A DNA stretch of 64,000 nucleotides, taken from NCBI GenBank assembly GCA_905221605.1, contig CAJNDS010002612.1:554741-618740 (forward strand). The letters run 5' to 3'. A program made the position numbers and the translations under genes. Shown piece after piece: positions 11,291-21,995 of the stretch; the first letter of the stretch is position 1, and every line of letters begins with the position of its first letter. The notes below the pieces were generated by a model, which was not told the DNA's origin, made no database searches, and saw only the letters and a list, made by a program, of their open reading frames with translations. Source of the DNA: Symbiodinium natans. Its lineage: Eukaryota; Sar; Dinophyceae; Suessiales; Symbiodiniaceae.

Positions 11291-11739
11291 AACTAACCCG
11301 AGGTCTGCTTCCGATGCGACCTCTCCAGCCTGGACAGCGCGAGTTTGGCGCAGCGAAAGGCGGGGATTGGGGGTTTAGGGGTTTAGGGTTTATAGTGGCG
11401 ACCCAGCAGTTAGAATATATTTTTTTTTGGCGTTTACGCTCCGCCCAGTACATTTTTTCAAAAAAATTTACCATCGCGCAAAACTAGCAGTTAGAATATT
11501 GTTTTTCCAGAACTAGCAGTTAGAATATTTTCCAGATCTAGCAGTTAGAATATTTCTTGGCCAAAACTAGCAGTTAGAATATTTTTTCAGAAATTGCAGT
11601 CCTTTTTCTCTTTATATCATCGAAACCCTAAACCCTAAACCAGAACCCTAAACCCTGTATATATATATATACGCAAAACCCAAAACCCTAAACCCCACAC
11701 CGCACGGGGCGGGGCAGGGGGGGGGGGTATATGCACTTA

Positions 11740-12005
11740 TATATACCGGGTCCGGTATATGCTGGACCGTGGTGTGCCTACACTTCCGGGTTCGATGAAA
11801 GCTCCGGACCGTGGTTTATACATAATTAGATATATTCATATACAGAACACGAATATACCGGGTCCGGTGCATGCTGGCCCGTGGTGTGCATACACTTCCG
11901 GGTTCGGTGAAAGCTTCGGACCGTGGCTTAAGCATATAGACATATACATAACACTTATATACCGGGTCCAGTATATGCTGGACCGTGGTGTGCATACACT
12001 TCCGT
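11740..12005. repeat. Tandem repeat of about 105-110 bp, 2.5 copies
   Basis: TATACCGGGTCCGGTATATG recurs with changes near 11743, 11850 and 11960, followed each time by CTGGACCGTGGTGTGC and CACTTCCGGGTTCG. It lies inside the 11391-13092 element. Confidence 0.7.
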
Positions 12006-12420
12006 GAAGAAGGCCCCAACCCCCCTGCCCCCAGAAATATTCTATCTGCTGGTTCTGCAAGGAGCCGTGAAGGCCAGGAGAAGGCCCCAACCCCCCTGCC
12101 CCCAGAAATATTCTATCTGCTGATTCTGCAAGGAGCCGTGAAGGCCAGGAAGGCCTGAAAGAGCCCTGGAGAAGGCCCCAACCCCCTGCCCCCAGAAATA
12201 TTCTATCTGCTGGTTCTGCAAGGAGCCGTGAAGGCCAGGAAGGCCTGAAAGAGCCCAAATATTCTATCTGCTCATTCTGTGTCCGGAGCCGTGAAGGCCA
12301 GGAAGGCCTGAAGAGGCCTGGAGGAGGCCCCAACCCCCTGCCCCCAGAAATAGTCTAGCTGCTGGTTCTGCAAGGAGCCGTGAAGGCCAGGAAGGCCTGA
12401 AAGAGGCCTTCGGTGAAAGC
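12005..12420. repeat. Tandem GC-rich minisatellite, about 5 copies
   Basis: Core CCCAGAAATATTCTATCTGC followed by TGGTTCTGCAAGGAGCCGTG and AAGGCCAGGAAGGCCTGAA, repeated at irregular 75-90 bp spacing. The minus-strand frames (165 and 77 aa) are products of this repeat. Confidence 0.75.
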
Positions 12421-13092
12421 TCCGGACCGTGGTTCCCAGAGTCTAGGGCCCGCAGTGGTACCCTTATTTCTTTCTTAAGGCTTAGCTGTTCAACCATGAC
12501 CCTAAACCCTAAACCCTATAAACCCTAGGAGCATATACATCGTGGAGATTGGAGAGAAATCACAGCCGGACCTGACCCCGAAGCAGACACGCGTCTATGC
12601 CTTGACCCTCTAAGGCTCTGCAACTCTGCGCCCTGTTCTCCAAATTGGGGAATACCCTTTTTGGGGAGTTCGGGTCCAGGGTTCAGGGTTCAGGGTTTAA
12701 GGTTGAGGGTTTAGGGTTTAGGGTTTTAGGGTTTAGGGTTAGGGAGGTAAGGTAGGGAGTTCGGGTCAGGGTGTTAGGCTATCAGGGAATAGGCAACGAA
12801 AGCCCTATTTAGCATGGCTTGCAGCTTGCGGTTTCGAGTTCCAGAAGACTCCAAGCCGTAAACCCCGTTTAGTTTTGGCCAAGAAACATTTTAACTGCTA
12901 GTTTTGGCCAAGAAATATTCTAACTGCTAGTTCTGGAATAATAATATTCTAACTGCTTGTTCTGGAAAACAAATATTCTAACTGCTAGTTTTGGCCCGAG
13001 GGTAAAATCTGGCCGTTTACCCTCCGCACCACAAATATTCTAACTGGCCCCTGCCCGTTTTCCAATATTCTAACTGCTAGGTCGCCACTATA

Positions 13093-14159
13093 GGGGTTTA
13101 GGGTTTAGGGTTCAGGGTTGAGGGTTAGGGTTCAGGGTTTAGTTTTTAGGGTGAGGGTCTAAGAGGGTTAAGGGAACTCAGCCTTCAGGCCGGTGCCTCT
13201 GGCTTCTGTTTCGGGTTGACGAGAGGGCGACACTGCGATTTTGGTTGCCCTTACAAAGCTTGCCGAACGCTGGAGATGTGGACGCGACACTATGCACTGC
13301 GCGCAGCATGGGTCAGAGACCCGATGATGGAGCATGGGATTCCTGCAAATCATACACCTGGTGAGCAGGTGCACTGACAAAGGTATTCTCCCACGAACTT
13401 CTCCGTTTGGCCCACGAGTTCGTTTGGCCCGCGGAGCGTCTGAGCTTGGAAAATCGCACTTAACGTTAAATTAACCGGGATACGTGTGCACTACGAACGC
13501 GTAACGCGTATCTCACTTGAGATGCTTTAAGCTGGATGCATCAACCTTAGCCCAGTCCGGTTCCTGCTTCTTGCCCTTGCCAGCTGTTCGGACTCGGACT
13601 TGTCCATACTATACTATACCACCCCACCCTAAACCCCCCTAGAGCCTAAGCCTTAAGACTCACTTAAGACTGTAAGTAGTTCGGGCACGCTTGGGGCTGC
13701 TAGGATTTGGAATCTTGTGCTAACTCTCCACCCCACGGCCCCAGCCGTTTATGGCTCAGCTAGACTGAATGACGCTCCTTTGGGTCATACTTTGGGGTTT
13801 AGGGTTTGGGGTTTACGGTTTAGGGTTTGCCGAAACCCCGCAGCCCTAAACCCCAAATCCATCTAAGCCCTAAACCCTAAACCCTACACCCTACACCCTA
13901 CACCCTCAACCCTCAACCCTCAACCCTCAACCCTAAACCCTAAACCCTAAACCCTAAACCCTACCTAAACCCTAAACCCCCTAAAACCACCAGCCCTTAT
14001 GCTCTCATCCTACACCCTAAACCCTAGGGCTTGGGGGTTGTGATTTTTGTTTTTGCACGTAAGATCTTGATGGTCTTGAGGTTCCTTGGTTGTTTTTTAA
14101 ACCTTTGGTCTCCATTTAGGGTTCTTGGCTTGGCGTCCTATGTGCTTAGGGGTTGAGGG
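13093..14159. other. Non-repeat DNA with short heptamer tracts
   Basis: Contains a 70-aa minus-strand frame (13168-13380, Cys-rich) without recognisable domain, and degenerate CCCTAAA/CCCTACA/CCCTCAA runs at 13860-13980. I see no supportable gene. Confidence 0.4.
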
Positions 14160-15612
14160 TTTAGGGTTTAGGGTTTGGGGCTAACCCCTAAACCCCTAAA
14201 CCCCGAAACCCCTAGACCCCTAAACCCCTAAAGCCCTAATGCCCTAATGCCCAAAGCCCTAAACCCCTAAACCCCTAAACCCCTAAACCCCTAAACCCCT
14301 AAACCCCTAAACCCCCAAACCCCTAAACCCCTAAACCCCTAAACCCCTAGACCCCTAGACCCCTAAACCCCTAAAGCCCTAAAGCCCTAAAGCCCTAAAG
14401 CCCCTAAAGCCCTAAAGCCCTAAAGCCCTAAGGCCCTAAAGCCCTAAAGCCCTAAAGCCCTAAAGCCCTAAAGCCCTAAAGCCCTAAAGCCCTAAAGCCC
14501 TCAAGCCCTAAAGCCCTGAAGCCCTCACGCCCTAAAGCCCTAAAGCCCTAAACTAAAGCCCTAAAGCCCTAAAGCTCTAAACCCCTAAACCCCTAAATCC
14601 CTAAACCCCCTAAACCCGCTAAACCCCTAAACCCCTAAACCCGTAAGCCCCTAAACCCCTAAACCCCTAAACCCCTAAACCCCTAAACCCCTAAACCCAA
14701 ACCCCTAAAGCCCTAATGCCCAAAGCCCTAAACCCCTAAACCAAAAAAACCCCTAAACCCCTAAACCCCTATACCCCTAAACCCCAAAACCCCAAAACCC
14801 CGAAACCCCGAAACCCCAGAAACCCCGAAACCCCGAAACCCAGAAACCCCTAAACCCCTAAACGCCTAAACGCCTAAACCCGTAAACCCGTAAACCCCTA
14901 AACCCCTAAACCCCTAAACCCCTAAACCCCTAAACCCCTAAACCCCTAAACCCCTAAACCCCTAAACCCCCTAAACCCCTAAACCCCTAAAACCCCTAAA
15001 TAAACCCCTAAACCCCTAAACCCTAAACCCCTAAAACCCCTAGACCCCTAAACCCCTTAAACCCCTAACCCTAAACCCCCCCTAAACCCTAAACCCTAAA
15101 CCCCTAAAACCCCTAACCCCTAACCCCTAACCCCTAAACCCTAAACCCTAAACCCCTAAACCCCTAAACCCCTAACCCCTAACCCTACCCCCTAAACCCC
15201 TAAAACCCCTAAACCCCTAAACCCCTAAACCCCTAACCCCTAAACCCCTAAACCCCTAAACCCCTAAACCCCTAAACCCCCTAACCCCTAAACCCCTAAA
15301 CCCACCCCCTAAACCCCTAACCCCTAAACCCCTAAAAACCCCTAACCCTAACCCCTAAAACCCCTAAACCCTTAAACCCGGCTAAACCCCTAAAACCCTA
15401 AACCCCTAAACCCTAAACCCCTAACCCCTAAACCCCTAAACCCCTAAACCCCTAAACCCTAAACCTAAACCCCTAAAACCCGGCCAAACCCCTAAACCCT
15501 AAACCCCTAAACCCTAAACCCCTAAACCCCTAAACCCTAAACCCTAAACCCCTAAACCCCTAAACCCCCTAAACCCCTAAACCCTAACCCCTAAAACCCC
15601 TAAACCCTAAAC
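14160..15612. repeat. 1.4-kb octamer array (CCCCTAAA / GCCCTAAA)
   Basis: Mostly eight-base units CCCCTAAA; a central block (about 14365-14575) is GCCCTAAA, and CCCCGAAA appears near 14780-14850. The longest heptamer-derived array here, and one base longer per unit than the telomere heptamer. Confidence 0.9.
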
Positions 15613-15686
15613 CCAAACTCCTCAAGCCAAAACCCAAACCCCTTACAGCCGTTGTCCTAAGCCTCCAATCTACTATTTGCTTATGG

Positions 15687-15719
<33 letters not shown>

Positions 15720-15846
15720 CAAATCAAGAAGCTGAAAAGACAAGTTGCAAAAACTGACCTTTTTAAGTGTCATATAGGGTTTGTTTTTCTTTCATTTTGG
15801 GGGTTCTTAAGCAAGTAGCCCTAATCCCAAACCCCTAAAGCTTGAA

Positions 15847-16466
15847 GGATGTCCCCCCCTTAAACTAACAGCCCTTAAAGGGGAACAAGGGTACATTATT
15901 ACTGGCCCCAACCGCAGGACTCATGAATAGGATGATAGCGGTCTAGAGATCATTTTTGGTTGATGATGAACAGAGTGAACGAAGTCATTCATGAACCTGA
16001 ACAGGTGAACGAATCGTATTATTAATGCATCCGGGAAAGGAGATCATATTCTAACGAATGAGTTGGTGTCTCCTTCACATGACACCTTACTTCTGTAGTT
16101 CTAGTTAAAATCTCCATCACATGATTACTGTTAAGGGGTGTTCTTATCACGACGCTGAGGTTGGACACGTTCCTCACAGTCGAAACATGCTGTCTTCTAA
16201 CGAGTGAAAACCGTGAACGCAAGAACCGTACCAGCTAAGACTGAACGCGTGAGGTGACAATTTAGTATAATATTCTATAATATACTATAATTTAGTATTA
16301 TATACTATGATAGAGTAAAATCTAGCAAAATATTGTACTTGAACCACCCTAAGACCGTGGAAACAGATGGATTCCACCCCGGATCGACCGTGACATCCAG
16401 AAAGGCTTGTGTCTCACCCCCTATTATCATCTCTATACAGGACTGGTAGCCTAGGGGGGGCATCCC
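15847..16466. mobile_element. Foldback element, family F2 (long copy)
   Basis: The left end GGATGTCCCCCCTTAAACTA pairs with a right end GGTAGCCTAGGGGGGGCATCC (inverted). It encloses 0.55 kb of AT-rich DNA including TATAATATACTATAATTTAG around 16270. Shorter relatives are at 50086-50180 and 54006-54101. Confidence 0.55.
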
Positions 16467-16469
16467 AAC

Positions 16470-17270
16470 CCTAAAGCCTAAAGCCTAAAGCCTACAGCCT
16501 AAAGCCTAAAGCCTAAAGCCTAAAGCCTAAACCCTAAACCCTAAACCCTGCATGCCTTGATGCAGGCTAGCGGAGAGCACATCCTCGCCGTAGACGACGT
16601 TGTGGTTGGCCCTGGCGAGTTCTTATTCGGGTCGAGGGGTTAGAGGGTTTAGAGTTTAGGGTTTGAGAGGGTTGTGGGTTTAGAGGGTCGAGGGTTAAGG
16701 GGTCAGGGATTTTGGTTTAGGGCTTAGGGTTCCTTGGCTTACAGTAGGGTTTAGGGACATGGAGATTTCTGGCTTAGTGTTCTGATTTTTTTTTAAGGAT
16801 CGTGTAGTGGATTCGGGTTGAGGGCCTGGGGCAGTCTTTGAAGCGTCCCAATTTTCCCCTCCAAGACCCTAAACCCAACGGCCCTGGCCCCCAAACTTTC
16901 TCAACAACCCTCAACCCTTAAACCTAACCCCTACGCCCTAAACCCCAAACCCCAAACCCCAAACCCCAAACCCCAAACCCTAAACCCTAAACCCTAAACC
17001 CTAAACCCTAAACCCTAAACCCTAAACCCTAAAACCCTAAAACCTAAAACCCTAAAACCCTAAAACCCTAAAACCCTAAAACCCTAAAACCCTAAAACCC
17101 TAAAACCCTAAAACCCAAAACCCTAAAACCCTAAAACCCTAAAACCCTAAAACCCTAAAACCCTAAAACCCTAAAACCCTAAAACCCTAAACCCTAAACC
17201 CTAAACCCTAAACCCTAAACCCTAAAACCCTAAACCCCTAAACCCTAAACCCTAACCATAAAACCCTACC
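16470..17270. repeat. Heptamer and CCCTAAAA octamer arrays
   Basis: AAAGCCT units at 16473-16530, CCCTAAA at 16980-17030, then about 20 CCCTAAAA octamers (17030-17190) returning to CCCTAAA. An exon-like island (16566-16618) lies within the stretch. Confidence 0.85.
16566..16618 (+). CDS. Exon-like island, unassigned
   Basis: Acceptor TTGATGCAG, then ASGEHILAVDDVVVGPG, then donor GGCGA|GTTCTT. The residue pattern is convincingly protein-like; the family is not recognised. Confidence 0.38.
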
Positions 17271-17281
17271 TCCCCTGCCAG

Positions 17282-17341
17282 GAGCTCCATGGCCTGAAGG
17301 CGGAAGGTCTCAATGGACGTGTCTGGGAGCCCAGCTTCAAG
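17282..17341 (+). CDS. Exon-like island, unassigned
   Basis: Acceptor CTGCCAG and donor TTCAAG|GTTTGTG frame exactly 60 nt reading ELHGLKAEGLNGRVWEPSFK. The L-x-GLKA-x-x-LNGR pattern resembles a short module common in dinoflagellate proteins, but I cannot name it. Confidence 0.42.
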
Positions 17342-17398
17342 GTTTGTGTTTAGGGTTTAGGGTTTAGCGTTTAGGGTTTAGGGTTTAGGGTTTGGGGT

Positions 17399-17437
<39 letters not shown>

Positions 17438-17830
17438 GGTTGGCTTAGGGTTTAGGGCTTCTGGCTTCGGGCTTCGGGTGCAGGGCGCAGGGTTTAGGAT
17501 GTAGGGTTCAGGGTTTTGGGTTTAGGGCTCAGAGCTGCATAGGGTTTATAGGTGTGAAGGTTTAGATACTTTGACTCGCTCTTGGTCCTGCACTGCTGTG
17601 ACACTTTTAGTCTTCAGGGTTTGGGATTTAGGGTTTAGGGTTTAGGGTTTAGAGTTTAGGGTTTAGGGGGTGATGGTTCAGGTTTTAGGTTTATATAGGG
17701 CTTAGTGGGCGTAATTCTGAAGTCTTAGGGTTTGCAGCCGCAGCTACTGCTCTTGCCACAAGCCCGGCATTGGCGGCCTGCACGCGCTGCAGGGTGCGAA
17801 TGCGGGGAAAGGGTTTAGGGCCAGGGCGGC

Positions 17831-17961
17831 TACTCGGAGGGTCGAGGGACTTAGTAAGTAGATAGTAAGTAGAGTCCCCTGAAAGGCACACTAGTTGGAG
17901 TTATCCTACTTATAGCTCTATTGGAGAACTACTTACTAAGTCCTCTCCGACCCTCCAAGTA
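17831..17961. mobile_element. Foldback element with about 30-bp arms
   Basis: TACTCGGAGGGTCGAGGGAC followed by TTAGTAAGTAG at the left is matched, inverted, by CTACTTACTAAGTCC...CCCTCCAAGTA at the right with only small gaps. The arm fragment GGGGGACTTAGTAAGTAG recurs alone near 59520, and a related but diverged foldback lies at 55117-55216. Confidence 0.7.
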
Positions 17962-17987
17962 GGGGCCTTTATGGTTTGTTATGACAG

Positions 17988-18033
17988 GATGCGCAAGCGG
18001 AGGCGATGTCGAGGCGGGAGGCAGAGCTCCTCG
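17988..18033 (+). CDS. Exon-like island, unassigned
   Basis: Textbook acceptor TGTTATGACAG|G and donor CTCG|GTATGAG. It reads DAQAEAMSRREAELL plus one base, phase 1 at the end. It joins in phase to the island at 18123. Confidence 0.42.
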
Positions 18034-18122
18034 GTATGAGGTTTAGGGTTTAGAGTTTAGAGTTTAGGGTTTAGGGTTTAGGTCCAGGCGGGGGCTGCGG
18101 ACGAGTCGGCACCGGAAGGGAG

Positions 18123-18208
18123 GAGGAGACGCTGCCTACTGTGAAGATGAAGGCAAGGGCGCCGGCTATGATGGCAAGGGCGGCGGTGGCTGGGGGAAGA
18201 AGGGAAAG
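18123..18208 (+). CDS. Exon-like island, Gly/Lys-rich
   Basis: Starts after GGGAG, completes a Gly codon from the previous island, and reads GDAAYCEDEGKG then AGYDGKGGGGWGKKGK to a GT donor (AAAG|GTGTAATG). Gly-Lys-rich tracts of this kind occur in dinoflagellate RNA-binding proteins; that is only a loose analogy. Confidence 0.4.
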
Positions 18209-18534
18209 GTGTAATGGGTACCCCAACCAGGAGCCCCAATTCAGGCGACCCACCATATGCAGCTCCAGGGTTTACAGAGCTTTGCCTGCTTGTAGAAGTA
18301 TAGGAGTATATAGGTCACACCGGTTGATGCCCTGAACCTTAAACCCTCCCCTCCTTATCTCTGGAGCCGTGAGCCCTGCCACAGCCAAGAGCTCCATGAA
18401 CAAGGCACAGCGCACACAGCTGCAACTCCAAACACTGAGCTCGAGCCCTTGTTGTTTTTGGACCCTAAACTCCAAACTCAATTTTTCCTGCAACTATGCC
18501 AGCTCAGAGGTAGGAACTGTACGCAAAACTCCAG

Positions 18535-18595
18535 GCCCAATCTGCGCCTTGAACACGTGCGCCGTAGCATTTGCAAAGCAGTGCTTGGGTTGAAG
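18535..18595 (+). CDS. Exon-like island, unassigned
   Basis: Acceptor CTCCAG and donor TTGAAG|GTAAAAG frame PNLRLEHVRRSICKAVLGLK. Downstream of, and on the same strand as, the 17988 and 18123 islands; probably the same unknown gene. Confidence 0.4.
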
Positions 18596-18690
18596 GTAAA
18601 AGATCTTAGGCTCAGGTTTCCAGTGGCTTAGGTTTAGGATTGAGGTCGGGGTAGACCTTGGGTGAAGGGGGCTGCGATTGTGGTTCTCAG

Positions 18691-18775
18691 CCTCTGCAAA
18701 ACTGCTCCGCGCATCCAAGAATGGCGTCATCGTCAAGCTTCCGGACCCGGACGCGTCGCCAGAAGAGGCTGTGGG
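18691..18775 (+). CDS. Exon-like island, unassigned
   Basis: Acceptor GTTCTCAG, then AKLLRAS followed by KNGVIVKLPDPDASPEEAVG, with a donor at GG|GTTTATGG. Strong protein-like pattern; family not recognised. Confidence 0.4.
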
Positions 18776-18942
18776 GTTTATGGGCTCAGGCCTCAGGGCT
18801 TAGGGTTTGGAGTGGGTGGCTTGTGGTTCAAAAAAATTGAACATGCTCCTCTGAAAACGCGGTAAATTTGGAGTCGAGCCTCGGTTGTCGAAGCAACCAC
18901 GACCCTGTCGGCGCAGGTTGGTGACTTGTGCCACGTTTGGCA

Positions 18943-18945
<3 letters not shown>

Positions 18946-18976
<31 letters not shown>

Positions 18977-18984
18977 TCTCTCTC
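18946..18984. repeat. CT microsatellite
   Basis: (CT)n with one G interruption. The overlapping open frames are products of this repeat. Confidence 0.85.
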
Positions 18985-19582
18985 AATCCGAAGCCCTCCT
19001 AAACTCTCTGTCCCTCTCCGTCTCTCGCTCCCACCGTGCTGTGGGAAGTTGCTCTCCCTGGATGCCTCTCTAGCTCACGCCCCCCATGCAGCCATCGAGC
19101 TGCAACTTTGCCTCGTCAGGGATTAGGGTTTGGGGTTTAGGGTTTAGGGTTTGGGTTTAGGGATCCCCGACTGCCTGTTGCGACAGGCTTCAGGCATCTT
19201 TGGGTTTAGGGCTTGGGGTGCTTGGTGCAGCGTCTTGGGGTTTAGGGTGTAGGGCGTGGGGTCATGGCCTTCGTATGCCTGATAAAGCCTTGAAACTTGA
19301 AAGGCTTACAGCTCCAACTCGGAACCTTTCATTTAAACTCTACAGCCCTAAACCCTAAACCCTAAGCCCTAAACCCTGAACCCTAAAGCCTGAACCCTGT
19401 ACCCTTTTGGACGTCGGCAGCTTTATCACGGCCCCTTTGGGGTGAAGCCCTAAACCCTAAACCCTAAACCCTAAACCCTAAACCCTAAACCCTAAACCCT
19501 AAACCCTAAACCCTAAACCCTAAACCCTAAACCCTAAACCCTAAACCCTAAACCCTAAACCCTAAACCCTGCTCCCGTGCAG

Positions 19583-19635
19583 GCCCGCGCCGGCGTCATG
19601 GTTCAGCGTGATGACATCAAGGCAAAATGCTGGAC
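19583..19635 (+). CDS. Exon-like island, unassigned
   Basis: Preceded by a 17-unit CCCTAAA array and a CCGTGCAG acceptor; reads ARAGVMVQRDDIKAKCW and ends at GGAC|GTTAGGG. No family recognised. Confidence 0.35.
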
Positions 19636-19639
19636 GTTA

Positions 19640-20969
19640 GGGTTCAGGGCTTGTAGGATTTGGGGCCCCAGGTCCCCAAGCCCTAAACCCTAAACCCTAA
19701 ACCCTGAACCCTAAACCCTAAACCCTAAGCCCTAAGCCCTAAACCCTAAACCCTAAACCCTAAACCCGGGTTTCGGATTTGGGCTTCAGGGTTTAGGGCT
19801 AAGCTTGGAGTCTCTGGGTTATAAGTTAGGAGCTTTAGGCAGCAAATGGTTCTGACCCTAGCTAGTAGGGTGTAGGGGTAGGGTTTAGGGTTTAGGGTTT
19901 AGGGTTTGGGGTTTAGGGTTAGGGTTTAGGGTAGCCATACTTTCAACTGCCCATGCTCCGAAGGACTTGATTGGGGATGAAGCCCTAGATCACCCGGATC
20001 CATTGGGTTTAGATAGCCCTTACCTGCCAGAGTCCACAGGGTCGATTGGGGATGAAACCCTAGATCACCCTTAACCCGTTGGGTTCAGATAGCCCTGGCC
20101 CGCCAGAGGCCACACCGGTGCTTGACAAACCCACCAATAATGAGAGCCGGACCATGAGAGCTCTTCAGAGCCGGCGCGCCGGCGTGCCCACATTCAGTCA
20201 GGGCATTTGCTCTGCAGGAAAGACTGTTTGGTTTGCACTCAAGTTGCGCCGCTTTGGGCATTCAGCATCACCAAGTTCAAGGACACCTTTAGGCTTTCCT
20301 ACGACCTCACTGGGCCCTTCAAGGCACTTCAAGGCACGGGGGTTTAACCAGGAGTTTGAAGGTTTCAAATACCTTCCGTGCCAGAGCAGGTGTTTGCCAA
20401 ATCCACAGCGGGGTCCGGGGAAGGAAGTCCACCTGAGGAGCGGGTCAGGTTGAGCCTGTTTCCGGGTTTGGGGTGTTTGACGAGGGCGAGCTTGAGGGGT
20501 ATGAACCTTCCGAGGTCGAGCCCGGGGCACATGCATCTCAAGACCTTGCATCTCTTGAGCCGGAGGTTTAGGGGCCCTACGATGATGAGACCAGCGTCTG
20601 TTGAAATTCTGTGTGCCGTTGCATTCCAAAACCACTAAGAGCATGTTGTCCGGACTCCGACATGCACGGAGATACACCGCTTGGGTTTTCCGGTGCGAAT
20701 GATCCACATGGATAGAGACATTTGCCCACATCAAACCATGGCGTGAGAGCCAGCTTATCATTCCCACCTGCACTCAAGGAATCCGGCACGCGCAGCTCAA
20801 CCCTAAACCCTAAACCCTAAACCCTAAACCCTAAACCCTAAACCCTAAACCCTAAACCCTAAACCCTAAACCCCTTTCTTCCCTCCGGGAGGTCTAAGTT
20901 CCAAGGGTTGTGGGATGAAGCCCTCCTCATGGAAGCCCGCGCGCAGCTTCTGAAGCTAAGAGCACCATA
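19640..20969. other. Mixed repeat and unassigned DNA
   Basis: Heptamers (19680-19765, 19880-19935, 20800-20872), two copies of a 75-bp unit beginning GATTGGGGATGAAGCCCTAG (19969 and 20044), and 0.6 kb of non-repeat DNA (20130-20790) with a 191-aa minus-strand open frame and a 124-aa + frame. Neither has a domain I recognise and both are broken by stops in the neighbouring homologous-looking segments, so I call no gene. Confidence 0.45.
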
Positions 20970-21085
20970 ACTAGGATGCCCAGTAGTACCCTTATTCCCT
21001 TTTTGGGGGGGGTTTAGGTTCCCTTATAAACCTCTGTAAGCAAAAAAGGGCACCTTTTTAATCCTAGGTTACTGGGCAACCTAGT
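20970..21085. mobile_element. Foldback element, family F1
   Basis: ACTAGGATGCCCAGTAGTAC at the left and GGTTACTGGGCAACCTAGT at the right form imperfect inverted ends. Nearly the same sequence, including GGTTCCCTTATAAACCTCTG and AAAAAAGGGCACC, is found at 44094-44207. Confidence 0.75.
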
Positions 21086-21379
21086 ATTTATACGGTCCTC
21101 AAGGAAGGGCGGTTCGTGGGAGGGTTGGTGCCTGGAGAATCTTCGGGAAGTTCAGGGAGCCTCAGGGAGTAGTGGGGAGTATTAGGGAAGCTTGGGTCGT
21201 AGGGGAACCCTAGACCCTAGACCCTAGACCCTAGACCCTAAACCCGAAACCCTAAACCCTAAACCCTAATTACATACCGCTCCAACTTCAGAATGCTTTG
21301 AGAAGTCATCATGGAATGGGTGAAAGCTGGTTTGGTTTTACCTCCAAATATCGACACCCCTCACTGCAGGAACCTCCAA

Positions 21380-21460
21380 ATGGGGGTTAACGAAACAAAA
21401 GGGGACCCCTAAAATAGACCCCCAAATAGTAGGATCCCCTTATGGTAGTAAGGACCCCTT
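21380..21460. mobile_element. Left half of foldback family F4
   Basis: TGGGGGTTAACGAAAC then GGGGACCCCTAAAATAGACC and CCCAAATAGTAGGATCCCC match the left half of the 40352-40460 copy; the right arm is missing. Confidence 0.55.
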
Positions 21461-21674
21461 CCATGCGAAGGCTGTGAAGCCACAAAATCTGCGATTCTGC
21501 TACTCACGGGTGCCTTCGGCTGAATGTCGTCGGATTTTTGCGCTTAGTTCGACAGCATCCGGGTTTTAGGGTCCGGGTTGGGCATAGGCATCAAAAAAAT
21601 AATAAGCATCAAAAAAAATAATAGGGATCAATAAAACAATAATAAGGATCAAAAAAAAAAATAAGCCATCCGGC

Positions 21675-21955
21675 CCACCTGCGTGGTCCTCTGGTCCCGT
21701 GGTCCTCTGGTCCCGTGGTCCTCTGGTCCCGTGGTCCTCTGGTCCCGTGGTCCTCTGGTCCCGTGGTCCTCTGGTCCCGTGGTCCTCTGCTCCCGTGGTC
21801 CTCTGCTCCCGTGGTCCTCTGCTCCCGTGGTCCTCTGGTCCCGTGGTCCTCTGGTCCTGTGGTCCGTGGTCCCCTGGTCCCGTGGTCCCCTGGTCCCGTG
21901 GTCCCCTGGTCTTGTGGTCCCCTGGTCCTCTGGTCCTCTGGTCTGCTTGTCTGTC
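21675..21955. repeat. 16-bp minisatellite
   Basis: About 17 copies of CTCTGGTCCCGTGGTC. Sixteen is not a multiple of three and no unit contains a stop, so all three forward frames stay open; none is a gene. It is preceded by a short AATAAGGATCAAAAAA repeat (21590-21662). Confidence 0.85.
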
Positions 21956-21995
21956 CGCCTGGTCCTGCTGGTCCTATGTGTCTACATAAATAAGT

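Larger units (their letters stand above)
11391..13092. mobile_element. 1.7-kb element with 28-bp terminal inverted repeats and subterminal repeats
   Basis: The left end TATAGTGGCGACCCAGCAGT... and the right end ...ACTGCTAGGTCGCCACTATA are inverted copies over about 28 bp with one mismatch. Inside each end the motif AGCAGTTAGAATATT (its complement AATATTCTAACTGCT at the right end) recurs five to six times at about 30-40 bp spacing (11401-11590 and 12880-13080). Inverted ends with clustered subterminal copies are the usual layout of transposase-binding sites in cut-and-paste DNA transposons. No transposase is present, so it is a non-autonomous element; the interior is minisatellite. A possible target duplication is TA; I cannot confirm it. 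Confidence 0.75.

Noticed and set aside
13168-13380. 70-aa minus-strand Cys-rich ORF
   Set aside because: CxxC-like pairs present but no known finger spacing; nothing around it supports a gene.
14160-15612. Chromosome-end telomere
   Set aside because: Arrays occur in both orientations all over the window, are degenerate, and are flanked by unique DNA and exons; these are interstitial.
20198-20773. 191-aa minus-strand ORF
   Set aside because: No recognisable motif, overlapping + strand frames of similar quality, no splice or start context; left as unassigned DNA.
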